Origin: Leguminivora glycinivorella | Lineage: Eukaryota; Arthropoda; Insecta; Lepidoptera; Tortricidae | Direction: 5' to 3' | Assembly: GCF_023078275.1 (NCBI RefSeq) | Contig: NC_062993.1 | Coordinates: 7,811,252 to 7,875,251 of the forward strand | Length of the DNA stretch: 64,000 bases | Shown here: positions 56,057 to 64,000 of the stretch, one piece after another | Layout: each line of letters begins with the position of its first letter | Numbering within the stretch: the first letter of the stretch is position 1 | Position numbers and translations under genes: made by a program | Notes under the pieces: generated by a model | The model's input: only the letters and a program-made list of their open reading frames with translations | Databases searched by the model: none | Told to the model about the DNA's origin: nothing

Positions 56057-56565
56057 CCATTATCAGGGTTGTTGGCCTCAAAGGTCTTGCTGGTCATGTG
56101 GAAGAGCGCGTCGAGCGGCGTGTGCGGCGCGGTCTGCGCGTGCGGCCGCCGCGGCTCCGAGCAGCAGTCCGACGCCGACGACGACCGCTCCGACGCCGAG
56201 TCGCACTCCGTCGCGTCGCGCGGCCGCAGCAGCCCCAGCGCCGCCAGTCGCCATCTCTCCCCGTCCAGCAACGCCGCCCCGGCCAGCCGCTGCAACCGCT
56301 GCAACCGCTCCAACCCTGCCGCCGCCCCGTCCCACGGCCGCACTATCCGCGCCGGCGTCCGCGGGCTGTGCGACAAAATGTCCAAAATACTGAAACTCTT
56401 CACTCCCTCCCCGCGACGCTCCTCAGCAGGCTCGGACATCTTCAAACGCTTCAGCGGCCTGAAATAGTCGTGCGGCGACGGCGACCGCGAAGGCGCCGGC
56501 GACGGCCGACCCACACTAATATCGTCCTCCGAACAACTGTGTCCCGACATCGACTCCTCCTCCAT
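56055..56565 (-). CDS. lb: first coding exon of a ladybird/Lbx-type homeobox gene (partial gene)
   Basis: Ladybird/Lbx proteins are homeodomain transcription factors acting in the nucleus in muscle, heart and nervous-system patterning. This exon encodes residues 1-170 and ends at a GTAAGTG donor (intron starts at 56054, phase 1). Visible features are an acidic start (MEEESMSG), a SPSPHDYFRPLKRLKM basic motif (residues 28-43), an EH1-like repressor motif FSILDIL (58-64), a low-complexity Leu/Arg/Ala segment (84-115), a Ser-rich stretch (122-136) and TPLDALFHMTSKTFEAN (149-165). The order of an F-S-I-x-D-I-L motif followed by PL-x-AL..x-SKTF matches what I recall of Lbx and insect ladybird before the homeodomain. 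The homeobox is expected in a later exon, off the left edge or unseen. The ATG at 56565 has A at -3 (gtgagaATGG). The frame stays open upstream to an ATG at 56847, so an N-terminal extension cannot be excluded. The exon is very GC-rich. Plus-strand frames here are shadows. Confidence 0.7.
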
Positions 56566-56950
56566 TCTCACAACATCACACGCTGTAGCACAACGGATCA
56601 CAACCGGTAACGCGGGATACGGCTGACGGGTCGACGCGCCTCGGTCAACTGACGTGGCCTGAGACAGCCCTGGGCCGGGCGGCGAGAATGGGCGGAGCTC
56701 GTTAAGCGCCAACCAATACCGTGAAGGTATTTCGTGGCGAGCGCGCTGTGATTGGTCGGGGGTCGGGAGCGAGGCGCGTCGGGCTGTCACAATCGGGGCT
56801 CCAATAAAACTTTTTAATCCGACCCAGGATTGGGGGGCGAGATTCATGGTGTGATTAATTCTGTTGGGCGCGCGCGCGGGGGGATAAAGTGGGGGTGAGG
56901 GGGGGTTCGTTAATTACCGGGATGAAGACGCGAGTCTAACTGCTCGCTCC
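56566..56950 (-). promoter_or_regulatory. putative 5' UTR/promoter-proximal CpG-rich region
   Basis: CpG- and G-rich sequence upstream of the homeobox exon, including gcgcgcgcgggggg and a ggataaagtgggggtgaggg tract near 56880. No clear TATA box. The transcription start is not determined. Confidence 0.4.
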
Positions 56951-57275
56951 ATTATTCAAGTCGATAAGGCCGACGTTTGTCACTAGAGAAATTGCCACTT
57001 TCCTTCATTTATTGTTTATGGGTTAATTGTCGCGTTAATACAACTATAAACAGATAATACTCGGAATGTTTTATTGGTTCCCTAGACTGTAAGGACATAA
57101 ACATTAACGATTAAATAATTTATTGCATTGCAACAATATTAAATTAACTGCCTACCTCAGTAGACTTATTTGCAACGTAGATGCACTAAGTACTTATTTA
57201 CCTACGTAGGTACCTCACTGTGCGGCATAAATTATTCACAAGTAGATTGATCCAAAGTTTCAGAATAGGATCAGC

Positions 57276-57400
57276 GGGCCGATTTTTGAGTCTCTCGCGT
57301 TCGAATTCAGAAAATTGTCACTGAAAATAATAAGCAAGTCACCGTTTTCAACCGATATTTTAGTGACAAAATCCCGTAAGCGAGATTCAAAAATCGGCCC
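57276..57400. repeat. 125-bp MITE (gggccgatttttgagtc termini), copy 2
   Basis: Left gggccgatttttgagtctct and right inverse (gcgagattcaaaaatcggcc) give TIRs of about 20 bp. The core (cgttcgaattcagaaaattg) is shared with 40027-40143. Confidence 0.8.
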
Positions 57401-59006
57401 ACAGGTAATTGAAAAGCAACAGAAATTATATAGTTGCCTACTTAGGTAGGTACCTAAGTCTGTAGGTATTCCAGTTTCTTAGATAAGTACCCGTTGTATT
57501 AGCGATTAGATTGTGAATTTGTGATATTTGTGATCTTGGCTAAGTCGTCAGATTCTTGAATTTCGTTCATTTGACAGGTACTAACTCCAAGTACCTAGTA
57601 CCTACATTACCTACCTAACATCAAATGAAGCACTCAAACACATCAAATATGTAAATTTAAATTACAGTCCAAATGGACTCCTTATCAAAATAATTTGCCG
57701 ACAATCTTCGGTCGATATCAACAGTGGCAATTATAGAGCTTTCTAGTTTGCTTTAAGCACTAGTGCATAAAGGAGTATTGTTAGAAGCATATTATTTTCT
57801 ATCGTAGTTTAATTAACACCTACAGTTTGTAATTTTCTATATCCATGATATTAAAAGTGTGATTAGTTCAAAATAAAAATGGTATAAATCCGTGTGAAAT
57901 TTTTATGGAATATAATCTGTATTTAATAGAGGGTAAAAGTGATATTAGCTTGTTATAGTTTTAAGTCTATAGGGTGGTTTTGATATGCGTGAATATAGTA
58001 CCTAATGAATACCTAGGGATGGATAGTTAGGCATCCAACTCGGCCTGTAGGTGGTTTGAATAATTCTACCTTTATTGTATAATGGTAGGATATCACGAAG
58101 TCTATACCTAAGTAATTAATAATATCTACACAGAAAAAAAGAATGAAAATACAAATACCTTAACTAACTAGTTTACCTACCTACTGGGTATTAAGGGTTT
58201 TTATACCTACTAGAATCTAGTTAGGTAGTAGGTATATTTAGAATTCACTGCTAGAAAGACATTTAAGATCTAATTGATCAGTTATTTAGTAGTTAAAAGA
58301 ACTGGTAAATCCATTTTGCAATCAGATCGTAATTTTGCACGACATCAGAAATCTATGTTATTTCATGTTTTATAACTGTCCAAAAGCATTGTTTAGCTCT
58401 TTCTATATTTTACCAAAATAACATTTATGACAGCTCACCTTATCTACCTTAGGTACCTACATACCTAGGTACTATTCAAAACATAAAAAAATAGGGCCCA
58501 TAGACAGGGTCAAACTCTGTCCGTCTAATATCTGTCTATCTGCCTGCCACATTGCTAAATACCTATCTCAAAAACTAACCTGCCCCAGCTATCGATGATA
58601 AATTTAGTTAAGTTATTTCACCAAGCAGACACGTCTGCGACTGATAGGTACCTAACTTACTTACTAACAGTTGTTTTTAAACAGATCGTTGTTTAACTAT
58701 TTATATTGATAAAATAACATTAATTTCAGAATTAGGTACCTAGGTACCAGTGGCGGTTGGTAAAAATTTTTGCTAAGCAACACCAAAGCAAAAAGAAACC
58801 TACCTTAACATTAAGTATCTTTACTAGTAACCAATTTTATGCAAGCCGGTGGGAATCGGCTTGTATGGACCAGCCGCTGCTGCTAGGTACCTACCTACCA
58901 TGCAGTCCCAAACCTTAGTTGTACCACAGACTACTTAGTTTAATAGTTGTAAAAACAAAATATAATTACCTACACCTATTTACCTAATTATAAAACACAC
59001 GCACGT
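57401..59006. other. non-coding; dense GTACCTAC-type motifs
   Basis: At least ten clusters of taggtacctac or close variants (for example near 57448, 57590, 58450, 58645, 58735 and 58885). No gene or TE with defined ends. Confidence 0.5.
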
Positions 59007-59248
59007 TTTGACGACCGGTCTGGCGCAGTCGGTAGTAACCCTGCCTGCTACGCCGCGGTCCCGGGTTCGAATCCCGGTAAGGGCATTTATTTGTGTAATG
59101 AGCACAAATATTTGTTCCCGAGTCATGGATGTTTTCTATGTATATATTATATATATATCGTTGTCTGAGTACCCACAACACAAGCCATCTCGAGCTTACC
59201 GTGGGCCTCAGTCAATCTGTGTAAGAATGTCCTATATATAAAAAAAAA
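59007..59248 (+). mobile_element. tRNA-derived SINE with 10-bp target duplication
   Basis: Head gacgaccggtctggcgcagt has an A box (tggcgcagtcgg, 59021-59032) and a perfect B box (59064-59074). The body carries tgagtcatggatgttttcta and the copy ends in an A-run. acacgcacgt flanks both sides (58997-59006 and 59249-59258), marking exact ends and a fairly recent insertion. Confidence 0.92.
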
Positions 59249-59507
59249 ACACGCACGTAATAGCTCGAAACCTAATACCGAAACGGGTACAGTAAAGATG
59301 CCATTAAGATTCCTATGAAATTCCTAATAATTCCAACAATGTAATCCGCAGATGGAAGCGGAACTACAGATCATAATTACATCTACAACACCACACAATT
59401 ATTCCTCACAGATTACTGGGATATTCTTATAGGGAGGCGAGTATTAGTAGGTGGCCTGTGTGCGTAGCCGAATGCACAAACGCTCACGAAACGAAACGCT
59501 CGTAAAT

Positions 59508-59829
59508 GAGCATTTCTTTTTTTTTTTTGCCAATAAAAAAATTTTGATAGTTTTAGGGAATTTTAGGTCAATTGTACTCAGAATCACGAGTACTTTCAAT
59601 CTCACTGGGAGACAAAAAGTGTCCCAGAATTTCCATACATTTTTATTACTTTCCACTTTTGTTACCCCATACAACATGTACGGAAAATGGTAACAAAATA
59701 AGAAAAAATCGTATGGGACAATTTCTTTAACTACTAGGATTGAAAAAGCTAGTCATTTTGAGTAGAAATTGCATATTTTTTTTCAAAAATATCACACTTC
59801 ATAAAAGTGGCAAAAAAAAAGAAATGCTC
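59508..59829. mobile_element. 322-bp MITE with aaat target duplication
   Basis: Left gagcatttctttttttttttt and right inverse (aaaaaaaaagaaatgctc), flanked by aaat on both sides (59504-59507 and 59830-59833). The interior (actcagaatcacgagtactt, aaaagtgtcccaga) is related to the centre of the 22364-23030 element. Confidence 0.75.
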
Positions 59830-59838
59830 AAATATCTA

Positions 59839-61140
59839 CGAGGGTCATGCCAAAAGAAGTTAGATACTCCATGGTCATTTGATCGATACTGGCCAGTTAT
59901 ACACCATTGTAAAGGTAGGTTATTTGCTTATAAATTTAAAAATGGAACACTTGGAAATTCTTAGGATTCTTTTTTTAATTATTTTTTTCTAAATAATTTT
60001 GGAGGGAATTTTCCGCAACAATTGTAGCTTACTGGACGTGATTTTCGTGTTATGATATATTATGACTTTAAAAAAGGTTTAAAACCTCAAGAGTGTTTTG
60101 AACTTTTAGTCTCGACTTTTGGAGAGTCTGCGTGTTCACGTGCAACTGTTTTTAATTGGTTTGCTGAATTTAAAAGAGGACGGGAGAGCTTTGAAGATGA
60201 GACGAAGACCGGACGGCCGCCAACCGCAGTCACTGAAGAAAATGTACAGGCTGTGGAAAAAAATATTCGTGCGAACCGACGAATTACATATGTAGAGCTC
60301 AAACGTGGATCAGCAGCATTGCAAACTATAATTCATAGTAAACTGTCTCTTCATAAGCGTTTTTTTCAAGGTGGGTGCCGCACAAGCTCACCGATTTATA
60401 GAAACCCCGTCGCATGGATTGGTGAAAATTTATGATAGATAAATTCGACGCAGGCGAGAAAAAAAACGTATATGATATACTTACAGGTGACGAAACATGG
60501 CTATATAACTACGATCCCGAAACAAAGCGACAGTCCACAGTATGGTGTTTTGTAGATGAACCGACGCCAACAAAATGTCGCCGAACCCGAAGTACACAAA
60601 AACAAATGGTTGCCTCATTTTTCTGCAAGACGGGACATATTGCTACAATAGTGCTAGAAGATCAAAAGACAGTTAATTCAGAATGGTATGTGACAGTTTG
60701 TGCCCCAAGAGTACTGTCAGCTTGGTGTGACAAGCGGCCGAAGTCAGGATCCCGGCACCTGCTCTGGCACCACGACAACGCTGCCCCGCACACTTCCGCT
60801 AGAACACTTGACTACTTCAGCTCAAAAAACGTGACTATTCTGCCCCACCCCCCATATTCCCCTGACCTAGCTCCCTGTGATTTTTACCTTTTTCCTAAAA
60901 TTAAACAAAAATTAAAAGGAAAGAGATTTGAGAACAAAGAAGACGCCCTGGCTGCGTATAAGTAATTATGAAATTTCTGAGGTGTCTAAAGAAGAGTGGT
61001 CATCGGTATTTTCTAAGTGGTTTAGACGGACGGAAAAGTGTATACGTGTTCACGGTGAATACTTCGAAAAAATAGATAGCTGTAATAAAGAATAAAGTAT
61101 GTAAATTTTGAGTATCTAATTTCTTTTGGCTTGACCCTCG
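59839..61140 (+). mobile_element. second mariner-type transposon, full length with TIRs
   Basis: 30-bp inverted ends with two mismatches (cgagggtcatgccaaaagaa on the left; inverse of ttcttttggcttgaccctcg on the right), flanked by TA at 59837-59838 and 61141-61142. Length 1302 bp. TIRs and transposase differ from the mariner at 10479, so it is a separate lineage. It sits 9 bp from the MITE at 59508-59829. Confidence 0.92.
60052..61095 (+). pseudogene. mariner-type transposase with frameshifts and stops
   Basis: N-terminal HTH region (FKKGLKPQECFELL, TVFNWFAEFKRG, GRPPTAVTEEN) runs in frame to about 60350. A shift near 60360 and stop codons around 60408-60434 break the linker, where a RWVPHKL motif is recognisable in another frame. 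The catalytic domain (60432-60965) keeps all three Asp: LTGDETW, HHDNAAPH and APCDFYLF, the last two 34 residues apart, so DD34D. A further one-base shift near 60958 separates the C-terminal piece (NYEISEVSKEEW to EYFEKIDSCNKE), which ends at 61095. The active site is intact, but the reading frame is broken at least three times. Confidence 0.9.
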
Positions 61141-61142
61141 TA

Positions 61143-61398
61143 TCTCTATCGCTCTTGCGTATTGGCACGACAGAGCCAGACTAACTTTCTGCGGCGTTTC
61201 GATTTCGTTTCGCGTCGCAGAAATGCCATTCGGCTACGGGGCCTGGGCACCTAGCCAAAAGTTACAATCGCTTAGCTTTCGTAGCTAGATGGTAGCTAAT
61301 AGGTCTCCCTATTTGGGATCCCCGTATCTCTTCTGTATTGGCGAGAAAGAGCCAGACTGCGTTTCAATCGCCACGTAGCGTCACCGATTTCATTATCA
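61143..61398 (+). repeat. dispersed repeat with gccacgtagcgtcac motif, two partial units
   Basis: First unit tctatcgctcttgcgtattg with cacgacagagccagact; second unit from about 61248 (cgtagctagatgg, tctccctat, agagccagactgcgtttc, cacgtagcgtcac) matching 3605-3732. A ttcggctac motif at about 61230 inversely matches gtagccgaatg at about 59465, suggesting that the mariner and MITE lie inside one larger older element. Confidence 0.6.
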
Positions 61399-61714
61399 TT
61401 TAAGCCAGTAGCAGGGGCGGCGCACTCCGCAATTCTATCGCCGCGCTACAAGTACATGCCAGCGGCCGCGAGTTCGCGGCCCATTCACTGGTGACGACCT
61501 TCGGGCGGCGCAATAGAATTCAATGTTGGCTGCTCGCGTGCGGTCCGTTTGTTAATGTAGGTAAGAATTTAGAATGGCGGCATTTTGTGAACGTCAAAGG
61601 AGTGAGCCTTCTGTACTTGTACTATTATATATTCTGTGCCAGTAGGTAACAATGTTTTCGCACTACAGAAATCGGTGGTTCTAACTTTGGACTTTTAAGT
61701 ATTCCTGTTTTTAA

Positions 61715-61895
61715 CCCCCGACGCAAAAACGACGGGGTGTTATAAGTTTGACGTGTCTGTCTGTCTGTGGCATCATAGCTCCCGAACGGATGAACCGATT
61801 TCAATTTCGTTTTTTTTTTTGAAAGCTGAGTTAGTCGGAAGTGTTTTTAGCCATGTTTTATGAAAATCGATCCACTATTTCGGGGTCGGGGGTTT
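61715..61895 (+). repeat. lepidopteran dispersed repeat (acccccgacgcaaaaacgac)
   Basis: Starts aacccccgacgcaaaaacga, passes gtgtctgtctgtctgtggca, gctcccgaacggatgaaccg and a gaaagctgagttagtcgg block. I recognise this order from many moth and butterfly sequences, but no second copy is in the window. Confidence 0.5.
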
Positions 61896-61924
61896 TTTCA
61901 AAATTTTAATTTTGTGGTTATAAA

Positions 61925-62432
61925 TCATAATATCTGGGCAACCGAGCTTCGCTCGGTTCTGTTTCGTATCCTTGACATGTGTCGCCATCTAGTTCAAAAA
62001 TGAATAGTACCTACATCGAGCGAAAGAATTCTCAGCCTTAACAACACAACTACTGCACACGAGATGGCGCGCATTTCGCCACAAAAACTCAAATAGTGTA
62101 TTTTCTATTCGTTTTAGCCTTGACCTGTGTCGCCATCTAGTGTTTGCAACAAATAGTACTTACATCGACCGAAAGAATTCTGTCTTAACAGTACAACTAC
62201 TGCACACGAGATGGCGCGCGAAGAAAAACGCATGAAAACTCGAAAATTCGCGTTTTCCGGGACCTAAGGATAAGTTAGACCGATTTTTCACCCCCAAAAA
62301 CCCCCACATAACAAATTTCTGCGAAATCGTTAGAGCGGTTTCCGAGATCGTCAGTGTAAATAAATATATATATAAATAAATAAATAAATAAATAAATAAA
62401 TATACAAGAATTGCTCGTTTAAAAGTATAAGA
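61925..62432 (+). repeat. dispersed repeat (atatctgggcaaccgagctt), copy 2, with internal tandem
   Basis: Ends match 14322-14712. The middle holds two tandem units of about 110-125 bp (61968-62080 and 62115-62225), both with gtgtcgccatctag, catcga.cgaaagaattct and actgcacacgagatggcgcg. A (AAAT)n microsatellite lies at about 62372-62401. Confidence 0.8.
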
Positions 62433-63004
62433 TTCTCAAATAAACTGATCCCTTAAGAGTTCGGTAAGCAATGTTAATACAGGGAATACAGGGTGGGCGG
62501 TAATTAGGGCTGGGAAGTATTCTAGTTTCCTCTTCCTATGCGTGAGAATAGCTGCGGCGATTATGGTATCAAATAACAGGTGTTTTACCGGGTATTTAGT
62601 AGCCTGTTTTAGTCTAGATAATAAATCTAGACAACACATAATATTATGAACAATGACTAGGTACTTACTTATTTGTGTCGACGTACTATTCATTATTTTA
62701 ATAAAAATCTACAATATTTCACTGGGATAGTTACTATCGCGTAAAGATAGAATGTATGAGGTAGGGTACAATTCCACAAATTAATAAATATAGGTTCCTT
62801 CTTATATAGATACCTACCTTCATCCCGCCCCAATAATGGGCACAGAGCCTATTTTCAACGTGAGAGAACTTGGTTTATTATTATTCCCGCGCGACATAAC
62901 CCATTTCGGAAATGTTCAATACCTATTCGAATATAGTAGCTCAATATCGCTTAGGTACATACATTTATACACAGTAATATTTTTTTTTAAATATGTATAT
63001 GTCG
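62433..63004. other. non-coding, no recognised feature
   Basis: AT-rich. The minus-strand frame 62436-62693 has no domain. Confidence 0.45.
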
Positions 63005-63275
63005 CAGTAAGATAGATAAAGCCGTTATATAGTTATAACCCTAGGAATATAATTATACGTCGTAACATAGTTAAACGAAAGCGATTAATTGCTATCTTAC
63101 TAGGAATATAACTATAATACTAAACTAGTTTAGTCATATAGTTATATGACTGGATTCAGTTTAGTGAAATGATTGTAGGCAGGAGTGCAGCGGTGCGGCG
63201 GAGGTATAGTTATAACCCTAGGGATATAAGGGAGCGATTCAGAACCATCTTACTAGGAATATAATTATAATACGG
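63005..63275. repeat. local repeats of tatagttataaccctagg and tcttactaggaatataa
   Basis: Each motif occurs twice, as ordered pairs near 63028/63102 and 63206/63249. A central tagtcatatagttatatgac palindrome lies near 63133. Confidence 0.65.
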
Positions 63276-63348
63276 TATTTAAAATTGCAAACGGGACTTA
63301 ATCGCGTATTAGGTACTATGTATTAAGTCCCGTTTGCAATTTTAAATA
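63276..63348. repeat. 73-bp hairpin with 27-bp perfect arms
   Basis: Arms 63276-63302 and 63322-63348 (attgcaaacgggacttaat and inverse) with a 19-nt loop. Sequence to about 63400 (cgtgaaagtttaaatcagtg) has a diverged inverse relative at 33920-34020. Confidence 0.85.
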
Positions 63349-64000
63349 TGTGTAAAAATCGTGAAAGTTTAAATCAGTGTTTTATAATACGTATAGCGGG
63401 ACGATTTGGAATAACAACACCGTCACTGACGTTAGAACAAAGTTTATTTTGTATCGATCCGAACATAGTACACAAGGTTTGGTTACTAAACAAACGAATC
63501 CAAGCTATATTAGTTAAAACGTAACAGTTAGGGCATGCTCCCGGTATTTCCCGGTTCTTGATTTCCCGGGAAATCCCGGTAATTTAATCGCGGTAAGCAA
63601 ATTTAAACCCAACATTCAAAATGACAAGGTTGTAATTAGGTACGAGTTCAATTTGTTATGACTTATGATAAACATTAAGATTAAACTGACAAACAACGTC
63701 AAACTCGTAACGGAAAAAGTATCTTCCAAGTAACCAGCCAGTATTAATACCCCTAAATACTGAAAAAGGTAAGCAACCTCTAGCAATGCGATATACACAA
63801 TGTCGCATTACGAATACAATAGAATGGGCACGTAAAAAATAACTAATAATACAAATTAAACAAAAAATATTATCCCCTTCAAGATATAGCTCAATCGATT
63901 CTACTCTCGATTCTGAACAAACTGATTTCAGGTTTTTAGTGTTAAGTGAAACACGGTGTATAACTATATTACTTAACTAGAGACGTATTATAATTATATC
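63349..64000. other. non-coding; cccgg-rich patch
   Basis: At about 63540-63590 several atttcccggg/cccggtaattt motifs form short palindromes (ttcccgggaa), possibly an old transposon terminus. No gene. Confidence 0.4.

Noticed and set aside
56015..56610. Several plus-strand Arg/Pro/Ala-rich open frames
   Set aside because: They overlap the minus-strand homeobox exon and arise from its high GC content. They lack domains and splice context.
1..64000. CRISPR arrays, bacterial operons, prophage or viral integrations
   Set aside because: No regularly spaced repeats with spacers, no prokaryotic gene layout and no viral structural or replication genes were seen.

Overview
This window looks like nuclear DNA from an insect, most probably a moth or butterfly. 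The evidence is an AT-rich background, almost no coding sequence over 64 kb, a very dense load of short dispersed repeats whose motifs I recognise as typical of Lepidoptera (tRNA-derived SINEs, LINE 3' ends, gggttccgtag-type elements, GTACCTAC clusters), two mariner transposons, and one exon that looks like an insect developmental homeobox gene. Nothing suggests bacteria, a plasmid or a virus. The species cannot be told from sequence alone.

The only convincing host gene is on the minus strand at 56055-56565. It is a GC-rich first coding exon (170 codons plus one base) ending in a clear GTAAGTG splice donor. An EH1-like FSILDIL motif and a downstream TPLDALFHMTSKTFEAN block match the layout of the N-terminus of ladybird/Lbx proteins. 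No homeobox is seen to the left, so the 55 kb from 1 to 56054 may be (part of) its first intron, and 56.6-59 kb its promoter side.

The rest is layered mobile DNA. 1-8.7 kb: LINE 3' scraps, small TIR elements and a 538-bp element inserted in another repeat whose uninterrupted copy lies at 55.8-56.0 kb. 8.9-10.2 kb: a 5'-truncated LINE with an intact RNase H domain. 10.5-11.7 kb: a mariner whose first catalytic Asp is replaced by Tyr. 12-25 kb: MITEs, hairpins and dispersed repeats, including a 162-bp-arm palindrome. 25-35 kb: mostly unique AT-rich DNA. 35-41 kb: TIR elements, a SINE, a tRNA-like hairpin and Helitron-like sequences. 41.7-49.6 kb: a nearly complete two-ORF LINE of CR1-like type, with a PHD-finger ORF1 and an endonuclease/RT ORF2. 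It is interrupted by a 3.0-kb TIR composite inside the endonuclease and by a 424-bp insertion, almost all of it a perfect palindrome, inside the RT. 49.8-55.8 kb: repeats and unique sequence. 57-64 kb: SINE, MITE, a second mariner, and several repeat families.

No autonomous transposon here appears functional. The nested insertions give a relative age order. Long inverted repeats (15.5 kb, 43.3-45.8 kb, 47.5 kb) are the most unusual structures and could be sources of hairpin RNA if transcribed, or in the 47.5-kb case an assembly artefact.
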